From UBA9865 sp035647835 (GTDB lineage: Bacteria; Bacillota; Dethiobacteria; Dethiobacterales; Dethiobacteraceae): a stretch of 18,554 nucleotides of DNA. The notes below the pieces were generated by a model. The model had not been told where the DNA came from, searched no databases, and saw only the letters and a program-made list of their open reading frames with translations. Position 1 is the stretch's first letter. Every line of letters begins with the position of its first letter. Where the stretch lies: assembly GCA_035647835.1 (NCBI GenBank), contig DASRMS010000185.1, positions 1 to 18,554 on the forward strand. The letters run 5' to 3'. This document shows positions 8,234-15,950 of this stretch, one piece after another. The translations under genes and the position numbers were made by a program.

Positions 8234-8877
8234 ACTTGGGCCATGATCAAGCGAGAGACTAGATCACAGGCACCTAGATCTTCTGTATGTAAATAATGAT
8301 TAGCAGTGCTATCAAAAAGAATATTGGCTTGTGCCGGCAAGCCGTCTTCTTCATCACCCGCCCAGATTTGAAAGAGCAGTGGTACTCGTGGTAATAGATA
8401 GATTAAGACAGCATTACCGCTTATTCCCGTTAGCGGCACACCACCGAAAGGCTGTGCGGCTGTCTGTAATAGCTCCGGCTGTTGTCCAAAAACTTTACTC
8501 AGCGGTTCAATAGCTGTTTTGACAAAAGCACCATAGTAAGTCTGACCACCTTCAAGGTGACGATAAGGAATATAATTGTAGGCCAGGGGGATACCATCAG
8601 CGCGCGCCAGATAATTAATCATTATTAACTGCAGGGCGAAAGGTGGTTGTAAATCGCTATCTTTGTAGGTTACCAGGCCTAGGGGGTAGGTAATGGTGAA
8701 AGGATGGTTCAGGCAGCAGACGGTAAAATAGCTGCACTGATGATTGTAGATACAGCCGCTTAATTCTGCCATCTTCTCGGGCTGGTTAGCAGCAAATCTT
8801 TCTCTTGCCACATCAAGAGCAATTTGATAGTTTTGCGGATTCAAATCATGGGCTAAGGGAATGGCTGTTTTTTGCAT
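8212..8877 (-). CDS. DUF3786 domain protein
   Basis: DUF3786 proteins occur mainly in anaerobic bacteria and their biochemical role is not established, as far as I know. This 221-residue protein is soluble and carries the family's C-terminal signature at about 154-192: PRVPLLFQIWAGDEEDGLPA followed by ANILFDS and HTEDLG. Four cysteines cluster near the N-terminus (C42, C48, C54, C55), which could bind a metal or cofactor. The reading frame extends 15 codons further upstream (to 8922). I prefer the ATG at 8877 because AGGAAGGTG precedes it at good spacing, while the outer ATG has no ribosome site. It runs divergently from yedF and convergently to the FtsH-like gene. A weak promoter (TCGTCA, 17 bp, TACAAT) may lie in the yedF intergenic space. 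Confidence 0.8.
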   Translation of the reverse strand: MQKTAIPLAHDLNPQNYQIALDVARERFAANQPEKMAELSGCIYNHQCSYFTVCCLNHPFTITYPLGLVTYKDSDLQPPFALQLIMINYLARADGIPLAYNYIPYRHLEGGQTYYGAFVKTAIEPLSKVFGQQPELLQTAAQPFGGVPLTGISGNAVLIYLLPRVPLLFQIWAGDEEDGLPAQANILFDSTANHYLHTEDLGACDLVSRLIMAQVKNSSNR

Positions 8878-8976
8878 CTTAACACCTTCCTGTTTGTCAG
8901 TATTAGTGATTTTTCTGTTCATCTTTGTGCAATTGTAGTAAACTATGTTTAGAGTGACGATTGGAGTGAGCCTTTA

Positions 8977-9552
8977 ATGAGACAAGATAAATTAGATTGT
9001 CGAGGTTTTGCCTGTCCCCAGCCAGTTGTGGAAACTAAGAAAAAGTTGGCTGAACTGTCTGTAGGCAGCCTTAACGTACTAGTGGATAATGAAACAGCAA
9101 AAATAAATATTTTGAAGTTAGCAAGCACGCTAGGACTCGCTGCCGCGGCAAAAGAAGAAGCAGATTATTATAGCATTACTCTAGTCAAAGAAGAGCAAGC
9201 CGCGGCAAGGATCGCGGAATCTGGTAAAAATATTTTAATTACCGCCGCGACATTAGGTCACGGTAATGATGATTTAGGCACAATCTTAATGAAATCCTTC
9301 TTTTACGCTCTGGCGGAAAGTACAAAGCTGCCTAAAGCACTATATTTACTGAATGGCGGTGTGAAATTAGCTTGTTCCGGTTCACCTGTTTTAGATAGTT
9401 TGACTAAACTACAAGCTTTAGGGGTGGAAATATTCTCTTGTGGCTTATGTTTAGATTACCTGCAATTAACCGCACAACTGCAGGTGGGTGAAATCACCAA
9501 TATGTATGCGATTGTGGAGCAAATCACCTCCGGTACAGTAATTGAACTCTAA
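8977..9552 (+). CDS. yedF: Sulfurtransferase-like selenium metabolism protein YedF
   Basis: The protein fuses a TusA-like domain and a DsrE/F-like domain, the architecture of YedF proteins linked by genome comparisons to selenium or sulfur handling in anaerobes. In 191 residues, the TusA part (about 1-72) has the CPxP motif with C13 in CRGFACPQP. The second part (about 84-190) begins ILITAATLGHGNDDLG and carries C133, C155 and C158 (SCGLC), candidates for sulfur or selenium transfer. GGAGTGAG at 8963-8970 fits the ATG at 8977. No selD, selA or selB is adjacent, so a selenium role is family inference. It is divergent from the DUF3786 gene and 66 bases ahead of ruvC. I saw no clear terminator in that gap, so readthrough into ruvC is possible. 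Confidence 0.87.
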   Translation: MRQDKLDCRGFACPQPVVETKKKLAELSVGSLNVLVDNETAKINILKLASTLGLAAAAKEEADYYSITLVKEEQAAARIAESGKNILITAATLGHGNDDLGTILMKSFFYALAESTKLPKALYLLNGGVKLACSGSPVLDSLTKLQALGVEIFSCGLCLDYLQLTAQLQVGEITNMYAIVEQITSGTVIEL

Positions 9553-9618
9553 CCAAGCAGGATAATAGGCAAAAAATAGCGAATATATGTTTGCATAGGG
9601 AAAAAAGGGGAGATAGCT

Positions 9619-10125
9619 TTGCGTATTTTAGGTATCGATCCGGGTATTGCCATTACCGGTTTTGGTGTGATAGAAACAGATGGGCAGCGTAGTTCTGCCC
9701 TTGCTTATGGCTGTATTCGTACAGCTGCCAGCTTAAGCATGCCAGAGCGTTTAGAACAAGTATATCGAGAACTGCAAGAGCTGATAGCGCGTCATCAACC
9801 ACAGGAAGCAGCGATAGAAAAATTGTTTTTTGCTAAAAATGCTAATAGTGCCATGCAGGTGGGAGAAGCTCGCGGTGTGGCCGTGCTTACTGCAAGAATT
9901 GCCGGACTTCAGGTCTTTGAATATACACCGCTGCAGGTAAAACAAGCTGTAGTTGGTTATGGCAGGGCAGAAAAGAATCAGGTGCAACAAATGATGAAAA
10001 TGCTGTTAGGGTTAGATCAGCTTCCTCGCCCAGATGATGCGGCGGATGGGTTAGCAATAGCGCTGTGTCATGCTCATAGCGGTGCCGGCCGCGCCGCTTT
10101 ACAACGGAGGAAAAACTATGTTTAA
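9619..10125 (+). CDS. ruvC: Holliday junction endonuclease RuvC
   Basis: RuvC is the dimeric resolvase that cuts Holliday junctions delivered by RuvAB. The 168-residue length is normal. The RNase H-like active site is visible as D7 (GIDPG), E67 (AAIEKLFF) and the C-terminal pair D140/D143 in RPDDAADGLA. The FFAKNANSAMQVGEARG stretch is a family hallmark. The start is TTG at 9619, preceded by AGGGGAGA (9606-9613). The start gives the canonical MRILGIDPG N-terminus. Its last codons overlap the ruvA start by eight bases, so the two are translationally coupled. Confidence 0.96.
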   Translation: MRILGIDPGIAITGFGVIETDGQRSSALAYGCIRTAASLSMPERLEQVYRELQELIARHQPQEAAIEKLFFAKNANSAMQVGEARGVAVLTARIAGLQVFEYTPLQVKQAVVGYGRAEKNQVQQMMKMLLGLDQLPRPDDAADGLAIALCHAHSGAGRAALQRRKNYV

Positions 10126-10729
10126 TTATCTTCGCGGTACCCTGATAGATAAAGAAAAAGAGACGATAGTCCTGGAGAATAGCGGTATTGGCTGGCAAAT
10201 TACTGTACCTCTGACTGTGCAGGCTCAGCTAGCCTCTGTAGGCCAAGAAATCAAGCTATACACCTATTTAGCAGTACGTGAAGATGCCCTGCAGCTATAT
10301 GGCTTTTCACAAAGAGAAGAACTGACCTTGTTTAAGCTGCTTATTTCCGTGTCTGGGGTTGGACCCAAAGCGGCACTCGCTGTATTATCAACATTATCTG
10401 CTGGCGAGTTTTATTGGGCGATTATGCATGAAAATATCAAAGCATTGACCCGCGTACCCGGTATTGGACCTAAATCAGCCCGGCGTTTGATAGTCGAGCT
10501 GAAGGAGAAGGCTACGAACATCGCCATGTCCAGAGGCGAAGCGCAGCACCCGGCTGCTGGACAAGCAGCTGTGGCGATGGATGCTTACAGTGAGGCCTTA
10601 GCTGCCTTGCTATCTTTAGGTTATCAAGGTACAGAAGCACAAAGTGCTTTAAATGAAGTACCGGAGCGTGAACAGCTAGCGACGGAGGAATTATTACGTA
10701 AAGCGTTAGCCTATTTAGGTACGCACTAA
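10118..10729 (+). CDS. ruvA: Holliday junction branch migration protein RuvA
   Basis: RuvA binds the four-way junction as a tetramer and loads the RuvB motor. The 203-residue protein has the OB-fold domain (about 1-62, MFNYLRGTLID). Two helix-hairpin-helix motifs follow (SVSGVGPKAAL and RVPGIGPKSAR, about 70-130). A flexible linker leads to the C-terminal RuvB-binding domain (about 155-203). An in-frame ATG exists 48 bases upstream inside ruvC. The start at 10118 is chosen because GGAGG at 10106-10110 precedes it by seven bases and MFNYLRG is the family N-terminus. It overlaps ruvC by eight bases and is 10 bases from ruvB. Confidence 0.96.
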   Translation: MFNYLRGTLIDKEKETIVLENSGIGWQITVPLTVQAQLASVGQEIKLYTYLAVREDALQLYGFSQREELTLFKLLISVSGVGPKAALAVLSTLSAGEFYWAIMHENIKALTRVPGIGPKSARRLIVELKEKATNIAMSRGEAQHPAAGQAAVAMDAYSEALAALLSLGYQGTEAQSALNEVPEREQLATEELLRKALAYLGTH

Positions 10730-10739
10730 GGAGATTACC

Positions 10740-11762
10740 ATGGAAGAGAGAATTATCTCAGCGCAGCGGAGCAATGAAGATGACACCCCAGATAATACGT
10801 TACGCCCACGCACTCTAGCTGATTACATTGGGCAGCAAAAGTTGAAAGATAATTTACGTGTGTTTATTGAAGCAGCCCGCGCGCGCGGTGACTCACTAGA
10901 CCACGTATTATTATATGGGCCGCCAGGCTTGGGAAAAACAACGCTTTCCCAGATCATTGCCACAGAACTTGGTGTTAATCTGCGGTCTACTTCTGGTCCT
11001 GCCATTGAAAGACCTGGTGATTTAGCGGCTATTTTAACCAATCTCGCCCCCTATGATGTATTATTCATTGACGAAATTCATCGTCTTAATCGTACAGTGG
11101 AGGAAGTTTTATATCCGGCAATGGAAGACTTTGCTTTAGATATTATTATTGGCAAAGGACCCAGTGCCCGTTCCTTACGCATAGATCTTGCCCCATTTAC
11201 CTTAATTGGCGCGACCACTCGTGCCGGCGCCTTATCTTCACCTTTACGGGACCGTTTTGGCGTGGTTGCCCGTTTAGAGTTTTACCAAGAGCAGGAGCTG
11301 CAAATAATAGTACGTCGCGCGGCGCAAATTCTTCAGGTAAAGATTGATGAAGAGGGGGCGCTGACGATTGCTCAAAGTGCGCGAGGCACACCACGCGTTG
11401 CCAATCGTTTACTAAAAAGAGTACGTGATTTTGCACAAGTGAAAGCCGATAACTTTATTAATGCTGAAGTGGCTAAACAGTCACTACGGCTGCTGCAAGT
11501 CGATGAACTAGGATTAGACGAAGTAGACAGACATTTACTGCGGACAATGGTGGAGAAGTTTAATGGTGGACCTGTAGGGTTAGATACTTTAGCAGCGGCC
11601 ATCGCTGAAGAGTCCGACACTATTGAAGATGTCTATGAACCCTATTTAATGCAGATTGGCTTCTTGCAGCGCACCCCCCGCGGCCGCGTGGTTACAGCCC
11701 GGGCTTGTCGGCACTTGGGTTTAACTTATACCGAAAACAAAGAACAAAACACTTTATGGTAG
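10740..11762 (+). CDS. ruvB: Holliday junction branch migration ATPase RuvB
   Basis: RuvB is the AAA+ motor that drives branch migration together with RuvA. The 340 residues show Walker A GPPGLGKT (60-67), Walker B VLFIDE ending at D111-E112, sensor 1 in LIGATTRAG (about 155-163), and the arginine finger R170 in SPLRDRFG. A C-terminal winged helix follows (about 265-330, GGPVGLDTLAAAIAEESDTI). A typical AAGGAGA site precedes the ATG. Its stop codon overlaps the ribosome site of the downstream queH, so the operon continues without a gap. Confidence 0.97.
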   Translation: MEERIISAQRSNEDDTPDNTLRPRTLADYIGQQKLKDNLRVFIEAARARGDSLDHVLLYGPPGLGKTTLSQIIATELGVNLRSTSGPAIERPGDLAAILTNLAPYDVLFIDEIHRLNRTVEEVLYPAMEDFALDIIIGKGPSARSLRIDLAPFTLIGATTRAGALSSPLRDRFGVVARLEFYQEQELQIIVRRAAQILQVKIDEEGALTIAQSARGTPRVANRLLKRVRDFAQVKADNFINAEVAKQSLRLLQVDELGLDEVDRHLLRTMVEKFNGGPVGLDTLAAAIAEESDTIEDVYEPYLMQIGFLQRTPRGRVVTARACRHLGLTYTENKEQNTLW

Positions 11763-11771
11763 GTGAAAGAA

Positions 11772-12320
11772 GTGGAGCTATTTTTGCATATGTGTTGTGC
11801 ACCTTGCAGCACTTATAGTATCAAACACTTTCGCGCTTTAGGCTACGATATTCATGGTTATTTTTATAACCCCAACATTCACCCCTATAAAGAATTTCAG
11901 CGGCGCCTGGAAACACTGGAAGCATATTGCCAATCTGTCAATGTGCCTTTAACAGTGCAAAGAAATTATCATTTAGAATTATTTCTGCAGCATGCTGTGA
12001 GTAATTTGGACGATCGCTGCCGAGAATGCTATACATTGCGTTTGTTTGAGGCAGCTAGGAGAGCAAAAAGCTTAGGCTTTACCAAATTTTCCACAACCCT
12101 GGCCATTAGCCCCTATCAAGATCACCAATTACTGCAGGAAATAGGGCAAACAGCGGCGCAGCAGCATGGTGTGGAGTTTATTTATGAAGATTTACGTCCT
12201 GGCTATCGCGAGAGTATTAACATCTCCAAAGCAGCAGGCTTATACCGTCAAGCTTACTGCGGCTGCATTTTCAGCGAAAAGGATCGCTACTATAAAGGTG
12301 ATCAACTAGAGGATAAATAG
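11772..12320 (+). CDS. queH: Epoxyqueuosine reductase QueH
   Basis: QueH reduces epoxyqueuosine in tRNA to queuosine, the last step of the pathway; it is non-homologous to the cobalamin-dependent QueG. The 182-residue protein has the family's cysteine pattern: C8-C9-x2-C12 (HMCCAPCSTY), C83 and C86 (DDRCRECYTLR), and C163/C165 (AYCGCIFSE), used for an iron-sulfur cluster and a second metal. The frame is open from a GTG at 11763 directly after the ruvB stop. The GTG at 11772 is preferred because AGGTGA (11761-11766), overlapping that stop, lies five bases before it. The upstream GTG has no ribosome site. The neighbouring queA and tgt supply the preceding steps. Confidence 0.92.
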   Translation: MELFLHMCCAPCSTYSIKHFRALGYDIHGYFYNPNIHPYKEFQRRLETLEAYCQSVNVPLTVQRNYHLELFLQHAVSNLDDRCRECYTLRLFEAARRAKSLGFTKFSTTLAISPYQDHQLLQEIGQTAAQQHGVEFIYEDLRPGYRESINISKAAGLYRQAYCGCIFSEKDRYYKGDQLEDK

Positions 12321-12331
12321 TAGTACAGTTG

Positions 12332-12360
12332 AATTAGATTTAGACAAGATGCGGTATAAT
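12332..12360 (+). promoter_or_regulatory. Candidate promoter for queA
   Basis: A perfect TATAAT lies at 12355-12360, 50 bases before the queA start. The sequence at 17-bp spacing (AATTAG, 12332-12337) is a poor -35, so strength is uncertain. An imperfect AAGGAA/TTCCTT pairing (12369-12374 with 12390-12395) lies in the leader close to the ribosome site. Confidence 0.4.
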
Positions 12361-12409
12361 ATCGTTACAAGGAAAAAAAGTAAAACGAATTCCTTTTGGT
12401 GGTGGTTCT

Positions 12410-13435
12410 TTGTTTCTAGCTGACTTTGATTATGAACTTCCGGAAAACTTGATTGCACAAGTTCCACTGGCACAGCGGGAAGCTTCCCGCCTGCTTGTTC
12501 TACATAAAGCTAATGGCAAGTGTGAACACCAGCAATTTACGGACCTAAAACATTATTTACGCGCTGGTGATGCTTTAGTTTTAAATAATACAAAAGTACT
12601 GCCAGCACGCCTGCTGGGACACAAGAGGCAAGGCGGCGCTCTCGTGGAAATATTATTGCTTAAACAGCGTGATGCACATACCTGGGAAACTATAGTTAGG
12701 CCGGGTAAACGTCTCCGCCCTGGGGCTGAAGTTATCTTTGGTCAGGGAGAGTTAAAGGCACAGATTTTGGAGATCTTGCCTGATGGTGGCCGGCTTGTTA
12801 GCTTTACTTTTGCTGGCACCTTTCAAGAAATTCTTGATCGACTGGGGGAAATGCCGCTGCCGCCTTACATCAAGGAAAAGTTGACTGATAAAGAGCGCTA
12901 CCAAACTGTTTATGCTCAGGAGGAAGGATCGGCTGCAGCCCCTACAGCAGGCTTACATTTTACGCCTGACTTGCTCCAGCAAATTGCAGAAAGTGGCGTA
13001 TCACTAGTTTACTTAACTTTACATGTGGGACTTGGTACATTTCGCCCAGTTAAAACCGAGCGTATTGAAGAACACCAAATGCATAGTGAGTTTTATCAGC
13101 TTCCGGCAGAAGCTGCAGATACCCTTAATCAATGTAAGCAGCGCGGCGGACGGATTTTTGCCGTAGGTACCACCACTTGTCGTACTTTAGAAACGGTAAC
13201 ATCGGCAGACGGTATTATTTATCCCGGTAGCGGCTGGACAGATATTTTTATTTATCCTGGTTATCGTTTTAGGGCTATCGATGCCCTGTTAACCAATTTT
13301 CATTTACCTAAATCTACACTATTAATGTTAATTGCTGCCTTTGCGGGACGTGAAAATGTCTTACAGGCATATACTCAGGCAGTACAGGCTGAATATCGCT
13401 TTTTTAGTTTTGGCGATGCCATGCTGATTCTGTGA
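12410..13435 (+). CDS. queA: S-adenosylmethionine:tRNA ribosyltransferase-isomerase QueA
   Basis: QueA transfers and isomerises the ribosyl part of SAM onto 7-aminomethyl-7-deazaguanine in tRNA, making epoxyqueuosine. The 341 residues carry family signatures in order: ALVLNNTKVLPARL (about 56-69), AAPTAGLHFTPDLL (about 178-190), LHVGLGTFRPVK (about 204-215), AVGTTTCRTLETV and LLTNFHLPKSTLLML near the C-terminus. The start is TTG at 12410, with GGTGGTGG just upstream, giving the normal LADFDYELPENLIAQ N-terminus. A likely promoter lies at 12332-12360. The tgt gene follows 48 bases later. Confidence 0.95.
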   Translation: MFLADFDYELPENLIAQVPLAQREASRLLVLHKANGKCEHQQFTDLKHYLRAGDALVLNNTKVLPARLLGHKRQGGALVEILLLKQRDAHTWETIVRPGKRLRPGAEVIFGQGELKAQILEILPDGGRLVSFTFAGTFQEILDRLGEMPLPPYIKEKLTDKERYQTVYAQEEGSAAAPTAGLHFTPDLLQQIAESGVSLVYLTLHVGLGTFRPVKTERIEEHQMHSEFYQLPAEAADTLNQCKQRGGRIFAVGTTTCRTLETVTSADGIIYPGSGWTDIFIYPGYRFRAIDALLTNFHLPKSTLLMLIAAFAGRENVLQAYTQAVQAEYRFFSFGDAMLIL

Positions 13436-13464
13436 TTGACAGCGGGTATAAAGACAGTTAAACT
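13436..13464 (+). promoter_or_regulatory. Candidate internal promoter for tgt
   Basis: A perfect TTGACA begins right after the queA stop codon (13436-13441). At 17-bp spacing lies TAAACT (13459-13464), a 4/6 match to the -10. It could give extra transcription of tgt-yajC in addition to readthrough from queA. Confidence 0.4.
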
Positions 13465-13483
13465 AACCTTTGGAGAGATGTAA

Positions 13484-14608
13484 ATGGCTGTAAACTATAC
13501 TTTGATCAAAGAATGCCCCAGCACCGGTGCACGTGCCGGAATCTTACATACGCCACATGGTGATATTCCTACACCGGTATTTATGCCTGTAGGTACCCAG
13601 GCGACGGTAAAAGCAATGAGTCCGGAAGAATTGCAAGAAATTGGTGCACGCATTATTCTAAGCAATACATATCATCTTTATTTGCGTCCTGGCCATGAGT
13701 TGGTGCGTGAAGCAGGCGGTCTGCATCGTTTCATGAATTGGGATCGCGCTATTTTAACAGATAGTGGTGGATTTCAGGTTTTTAGTTTAGGCGCTTTACG
13801 CAAAATCAAGGAAGAAGGGGTGACTTTTCGCTCTCATCTTGACGGCTCGGAACATATTTTCAGTCCGGAAAAAGCTGTTGAGATTCAAGAAGCCTTAGGT
13901 TCTGACATTGCCATGGTTTTTGATGAATGTGCTCCATATCCCGCCGAACGTGATTATATCGAGGATTCATTAGCACGCACGACACGCTGGGCTGAACGTT
14001 GCCTTAAAGCGCATACTAGAGAAGAACAGGCGCTTTTTGGTATTGTGCAGGGAGGGATGTATGCTGATTTACGCCAAGAGAGTGCTCGTCAGCTCGTAGC
14101 CCTAGATTTCCCCGGCTATGGTATTGGTGGCTTAAGCGTGGGTGAGCCAGCGGCATTGATGTATGAAATGCTGGACGAGACTGTGCCAATCTTACCCGCA
14201 AATAAACCACGGTATTTGATGGGAGTAGGTACTGCCGATTATTTAATCGAGGGTGTTAAACGGGGCGTAGATATGTTCGATTGTGTACTGCCCACGCGCA
14301 TTGCCAGAAATGGCACCATTATGACGCGAGACGGCTACCTAACTGTGCGTAATGCTCCCTATGCCAAGGATTATGGGCCATTGGAAGAAGGCTGTAATTG
14401 TTATGCCTGTCGTAATTATTCCCGAGCCTATATACGACATCTCATAAAAACAAATGAAATTTTGGGTTTGCGTCTTACCTCGTACCATAATCTTTATGTC
14501 TTAGTACACTTTATGGCTCGTATTCGGGATAGTATACTTAATGGTACATTCCCGGACGTGTATAAAGAATTTATCGCCCGTTTTGGGCAAGAAAAGGAGG
14601 AGAAGTAA
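13484..14608 (+). CDS. tgt: tRNA-guanine transglycosylase Tgt
   Basis: Tgt exchanges guanine-34 for the queuine precursor preQ1 in tRNAs with GUN anticodons. The 374-residue protein shows the catalytic residues D93 (LTDSGGFQVFS) and the nucleophile D266 in GVDMFDCVLPTR. It also has the GIVQGG loop (186-191), and a zinc site formed by C304, C306 and C309 plus H335 (CNCYACR, then SYHNLY). GGAGAG at 13472-13477 precedes the ATG. Its stop codon overlaps the yajC start (TAATG). Together with queA and queH this covers all steps after preQ1. No preQ1 synthesis gene is in view. Confidence 0.97.
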   Translation: MAVNYTLIKECPSTGARAGILHTPHGDIPTPVFMPVGTQATVKAMSPEELQEIGARIILSNTYHLYLRPGHELVREAGGLHRFMNWDRAILTDSGGFQVFSLGALRKIKEEGVTFRSHLDGSEHIFSPEKAVEIQEALGSDIAMVFDECAPYPAERDYIEDSLARTTRWAERCLKAHTREEQALFGIVQGGMYADLRQESARQLVALDFPGYGIGGLSVGEPAALMYEMLDETVPILPANKPRYLMGVGTADYLIEGVKRGVDMFDCVLPTRIARNGTIMTRDGYLTVRNAPYAKDYGPLEEGCNCYACRNYSRAYIRHLIKTNEILGLRLTSYHNLYVLVHFMARIRDSILNGTFPDVYKEFIARFGQEKEEK

Positions 14609-14868
14609 TGGACACTTTAAAACTACTTGCCCCAATGCTAATCTTTTTTGCGCTGATGTATTTTTTAACTATTCGGCCGCAGCAGCAGCAGCAAAAACAT
14701 CGAGGTAGTATGTTATCAAATTTGTCTGTAGGCAACAAAATACGCACCATTGGTGGTATTTTTGGCACCATTGAAAAAATCAATGATGACGAATTAACCG
14801 TTCGTGTTGCAGATAGTGTAAGCCTACGGATGGCTCGTTTTGCTGTAGAATCTATTATTAAAGAGTAA
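14608..14868 (+). CDS. yajC: Preprotein translocase subunit YajC
   Basis: YajC is a small accessory subunit of the SecDF-YajC complex at the cytoplasmic membrane. The 86-residue protein has one N-terminal membrane segment (about 5-22) followed by the typical TIRPQQQQQKHR positive stretch. A small cytosolic domain with VGNKIRTIGGIFGTI comes next. Its ATG overlaps the tgt stop by one base (TAATG), with AAGGAGGAG just upstream inside tgt. The secD and secF genes that often follow are absent from this window. Confidence 0.94.
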   Translation: MDTLKLLAPMLIFFALMYFLTIRPQQQQQKHRGSMLSNLSVGNKIRTIGGIFGTIEKINDDELTVRVADSVSLRMARFAVESIIKE

Positions 14869-14940
14869 ACTCGGCATAAACGGCATAATTTGCGCATTGA
14901 GTACATAGATTGCAAGTAAGAACTTGTGGAGGTGAACTCA

Positions 14941-15339
14941 ATGCCAAGGAAAAATACCGCTGCCATGCAAATCCGCCCACCAACAGCTATTTTGGTGATG
15001 GGCAAAGGAGTCCTCTACGCCTACTTTTTTTCACTAGTGGTTTTTCTTGTCTTTAGTATGCTTATCCAGTATACAAGTCTGACAGAAGCTATCTTGCCCT
15101 ACACGGCGTATGCAACTTCTTTAGTAGCTATCTTTATTGGTGCCGCTTATGTCACCAGGAGGCTGCAGCAAAAAGGCTGGCTTAACGGAGGTATTACCGG
15201 GCTGCTGTATTTAGTTGGTCTAATAATTATTGCTATGGTTGTTTTACCAGATTTTAGTCTAAATGCCAGCTATTTTTCTAAAGTAGTACTTGCTTTTGCT
15301 ACAGGTGCGGCTGGTGGCATCTTTGGGATTAATACGTAA
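14941..15339 (+). CDS. TIGR04086-type four-helix membrane protein
   Basis: The 132-residue protein is a small polytopic membrane protein with four segments (about 22-44, 52-72, 81-98, 106-127). Its sequence and its place directly after yajC match the TIGR04086 family of Clostridia, whose function is unknown. The frame opens at a GTG 15 bases earlier (14926). The ATG at 14941 is chosen because a full GGAGGTGA (14928-14935) precedes it by five bases. The stop codon is embedded in the long hairpin shared with the convergent gene. In many Clostridia this gene neighbours the SCIFF peptide system; no such peptide is visible here. Family assignment is from memory of sequence pattern and context. Confidence 0.75.
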   Translation: MPRKNTAAMQIRPPTAILVMGKGVLYAYFFSLVVFLVFSMLIQYTSLTEAILPYTAYATSLVAIFIGAAYVTRRLQQKGWLNGGITGLLYLVGLIIIAMVVLPDFSLNASYFSKVVLAFATGAAGGIFGINT

Positions 15340-15372
15340 AGAGACCGTTTACTTAAAACGGTCTCTTTACGT
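15334..15372. terminator. 17-bp perfect hairpin between convergent genes
   Basis: ACGTAAAGAGACCGTTT (15334-15350) pairs perfectly with its reverse complement (15356-15372) around a 5-nt loop. It contains the stop codon of the plus-strand TIGR04086 gene and abuts the stop of the minus-strand gene. It is well placed to terminate both, though neither strand has a distinct T-run after the stem. Confidence 0.65.
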
Positions 15373-15932
15373 TATGATCTGGATAGATGAGAATTCTTTG
15401 GCTGTAAAAAGTGATTAAGCCCAAGATAGCAGTGGGTAAAACCTGATCTAAGTATTAGTACACTCACCCCAAGTCTGGCAAAACTAAACAGCAGAGGGGA
15501 CCCGTGCAGTGCTAAAAGCTGAGCACCAAGCATCAACAATATGAAAATAAGTGGAGAAAACCGTCTCCAACCTACTTGTTGCTGCCGTCTGGCAGCAACC
15601 ATAGATATTGTTGTAATTACTAAGATAACACTAGTTATTGTAACCTCAATCCCACTGGTGTTTAATCTGCCGAAATTTTTTAGTGAAGCAAGAACCAGTA
15701 AAAAACCAAGTATAGAATAAACTAGATAACCAACAAGGAGGTAAGCCAGGTACCATTGCGATCTAGGTTGTGTTTTGGAGCTGCCAGCAGCATATTCTCT
15801 TCCTGTATAGCTCAATAAGTATAATCCTAGCGACAACAGAGTAGACCCATTACGTAAATAAACAGCAGTAAGCAGACAGACAAGCAAAAGCAGGCTAAAG
15901 AGCACTTTTTGCTTACAGGTGTTTACTAGCAT
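15372..15932 (-). CDS. Polytopic membrane protein of unknown function
   Basis: I do not recognise this protein. It has 186 residues and about five or six hydrophobic segments (near 10-26, 30-44, 60-84, 95-114, 125-144 and 146-164). Positively charged loops include ARRQQQVGWRR (about 114-124). There are no catalytic or cofactor motifs. The frame is open from a TTG at 15950, but GGAGGTG is then inside the coding part. The ATG at 15932 lies eight bases after GGAGG, matching the spacing of other genes here; an ATG at 15935 is also possible. It converges with the TIGR04086 gene and is divergent from the methyltransferase operon. It could be a small transporter-like or sensor membrane protein, but nothing in the sequence decides this. 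Confidence 0.65.
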   Translation of the reverse strand: MLVNTCKQKVLFSLLLLVCLLTAVYLRNGSTLLSLGLYLLSYTGREYAAGSSKTQPRSQWYLAYLLVGYLVYSILGFLLVLASLKNFGRLNTSGIEVTITSVILVITTISMVAARRQQQVGWRRFSPLIFILLMLGAQLLALHGSPLLFSFARLGVSVLILRSGFTHCYLGLNHFLQPKNSHLSRS

Positions 15933-15950
15933 CATTACCACCTCCGTCAA

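Noticed and set aside
10070..10117. N-terminal extension of ruvA by 16 codons
   Set aside because: The upstream ATG lies within ruvC without a ribosome site, while GGAGG and the canonical MFNYLRG begin at 10118.
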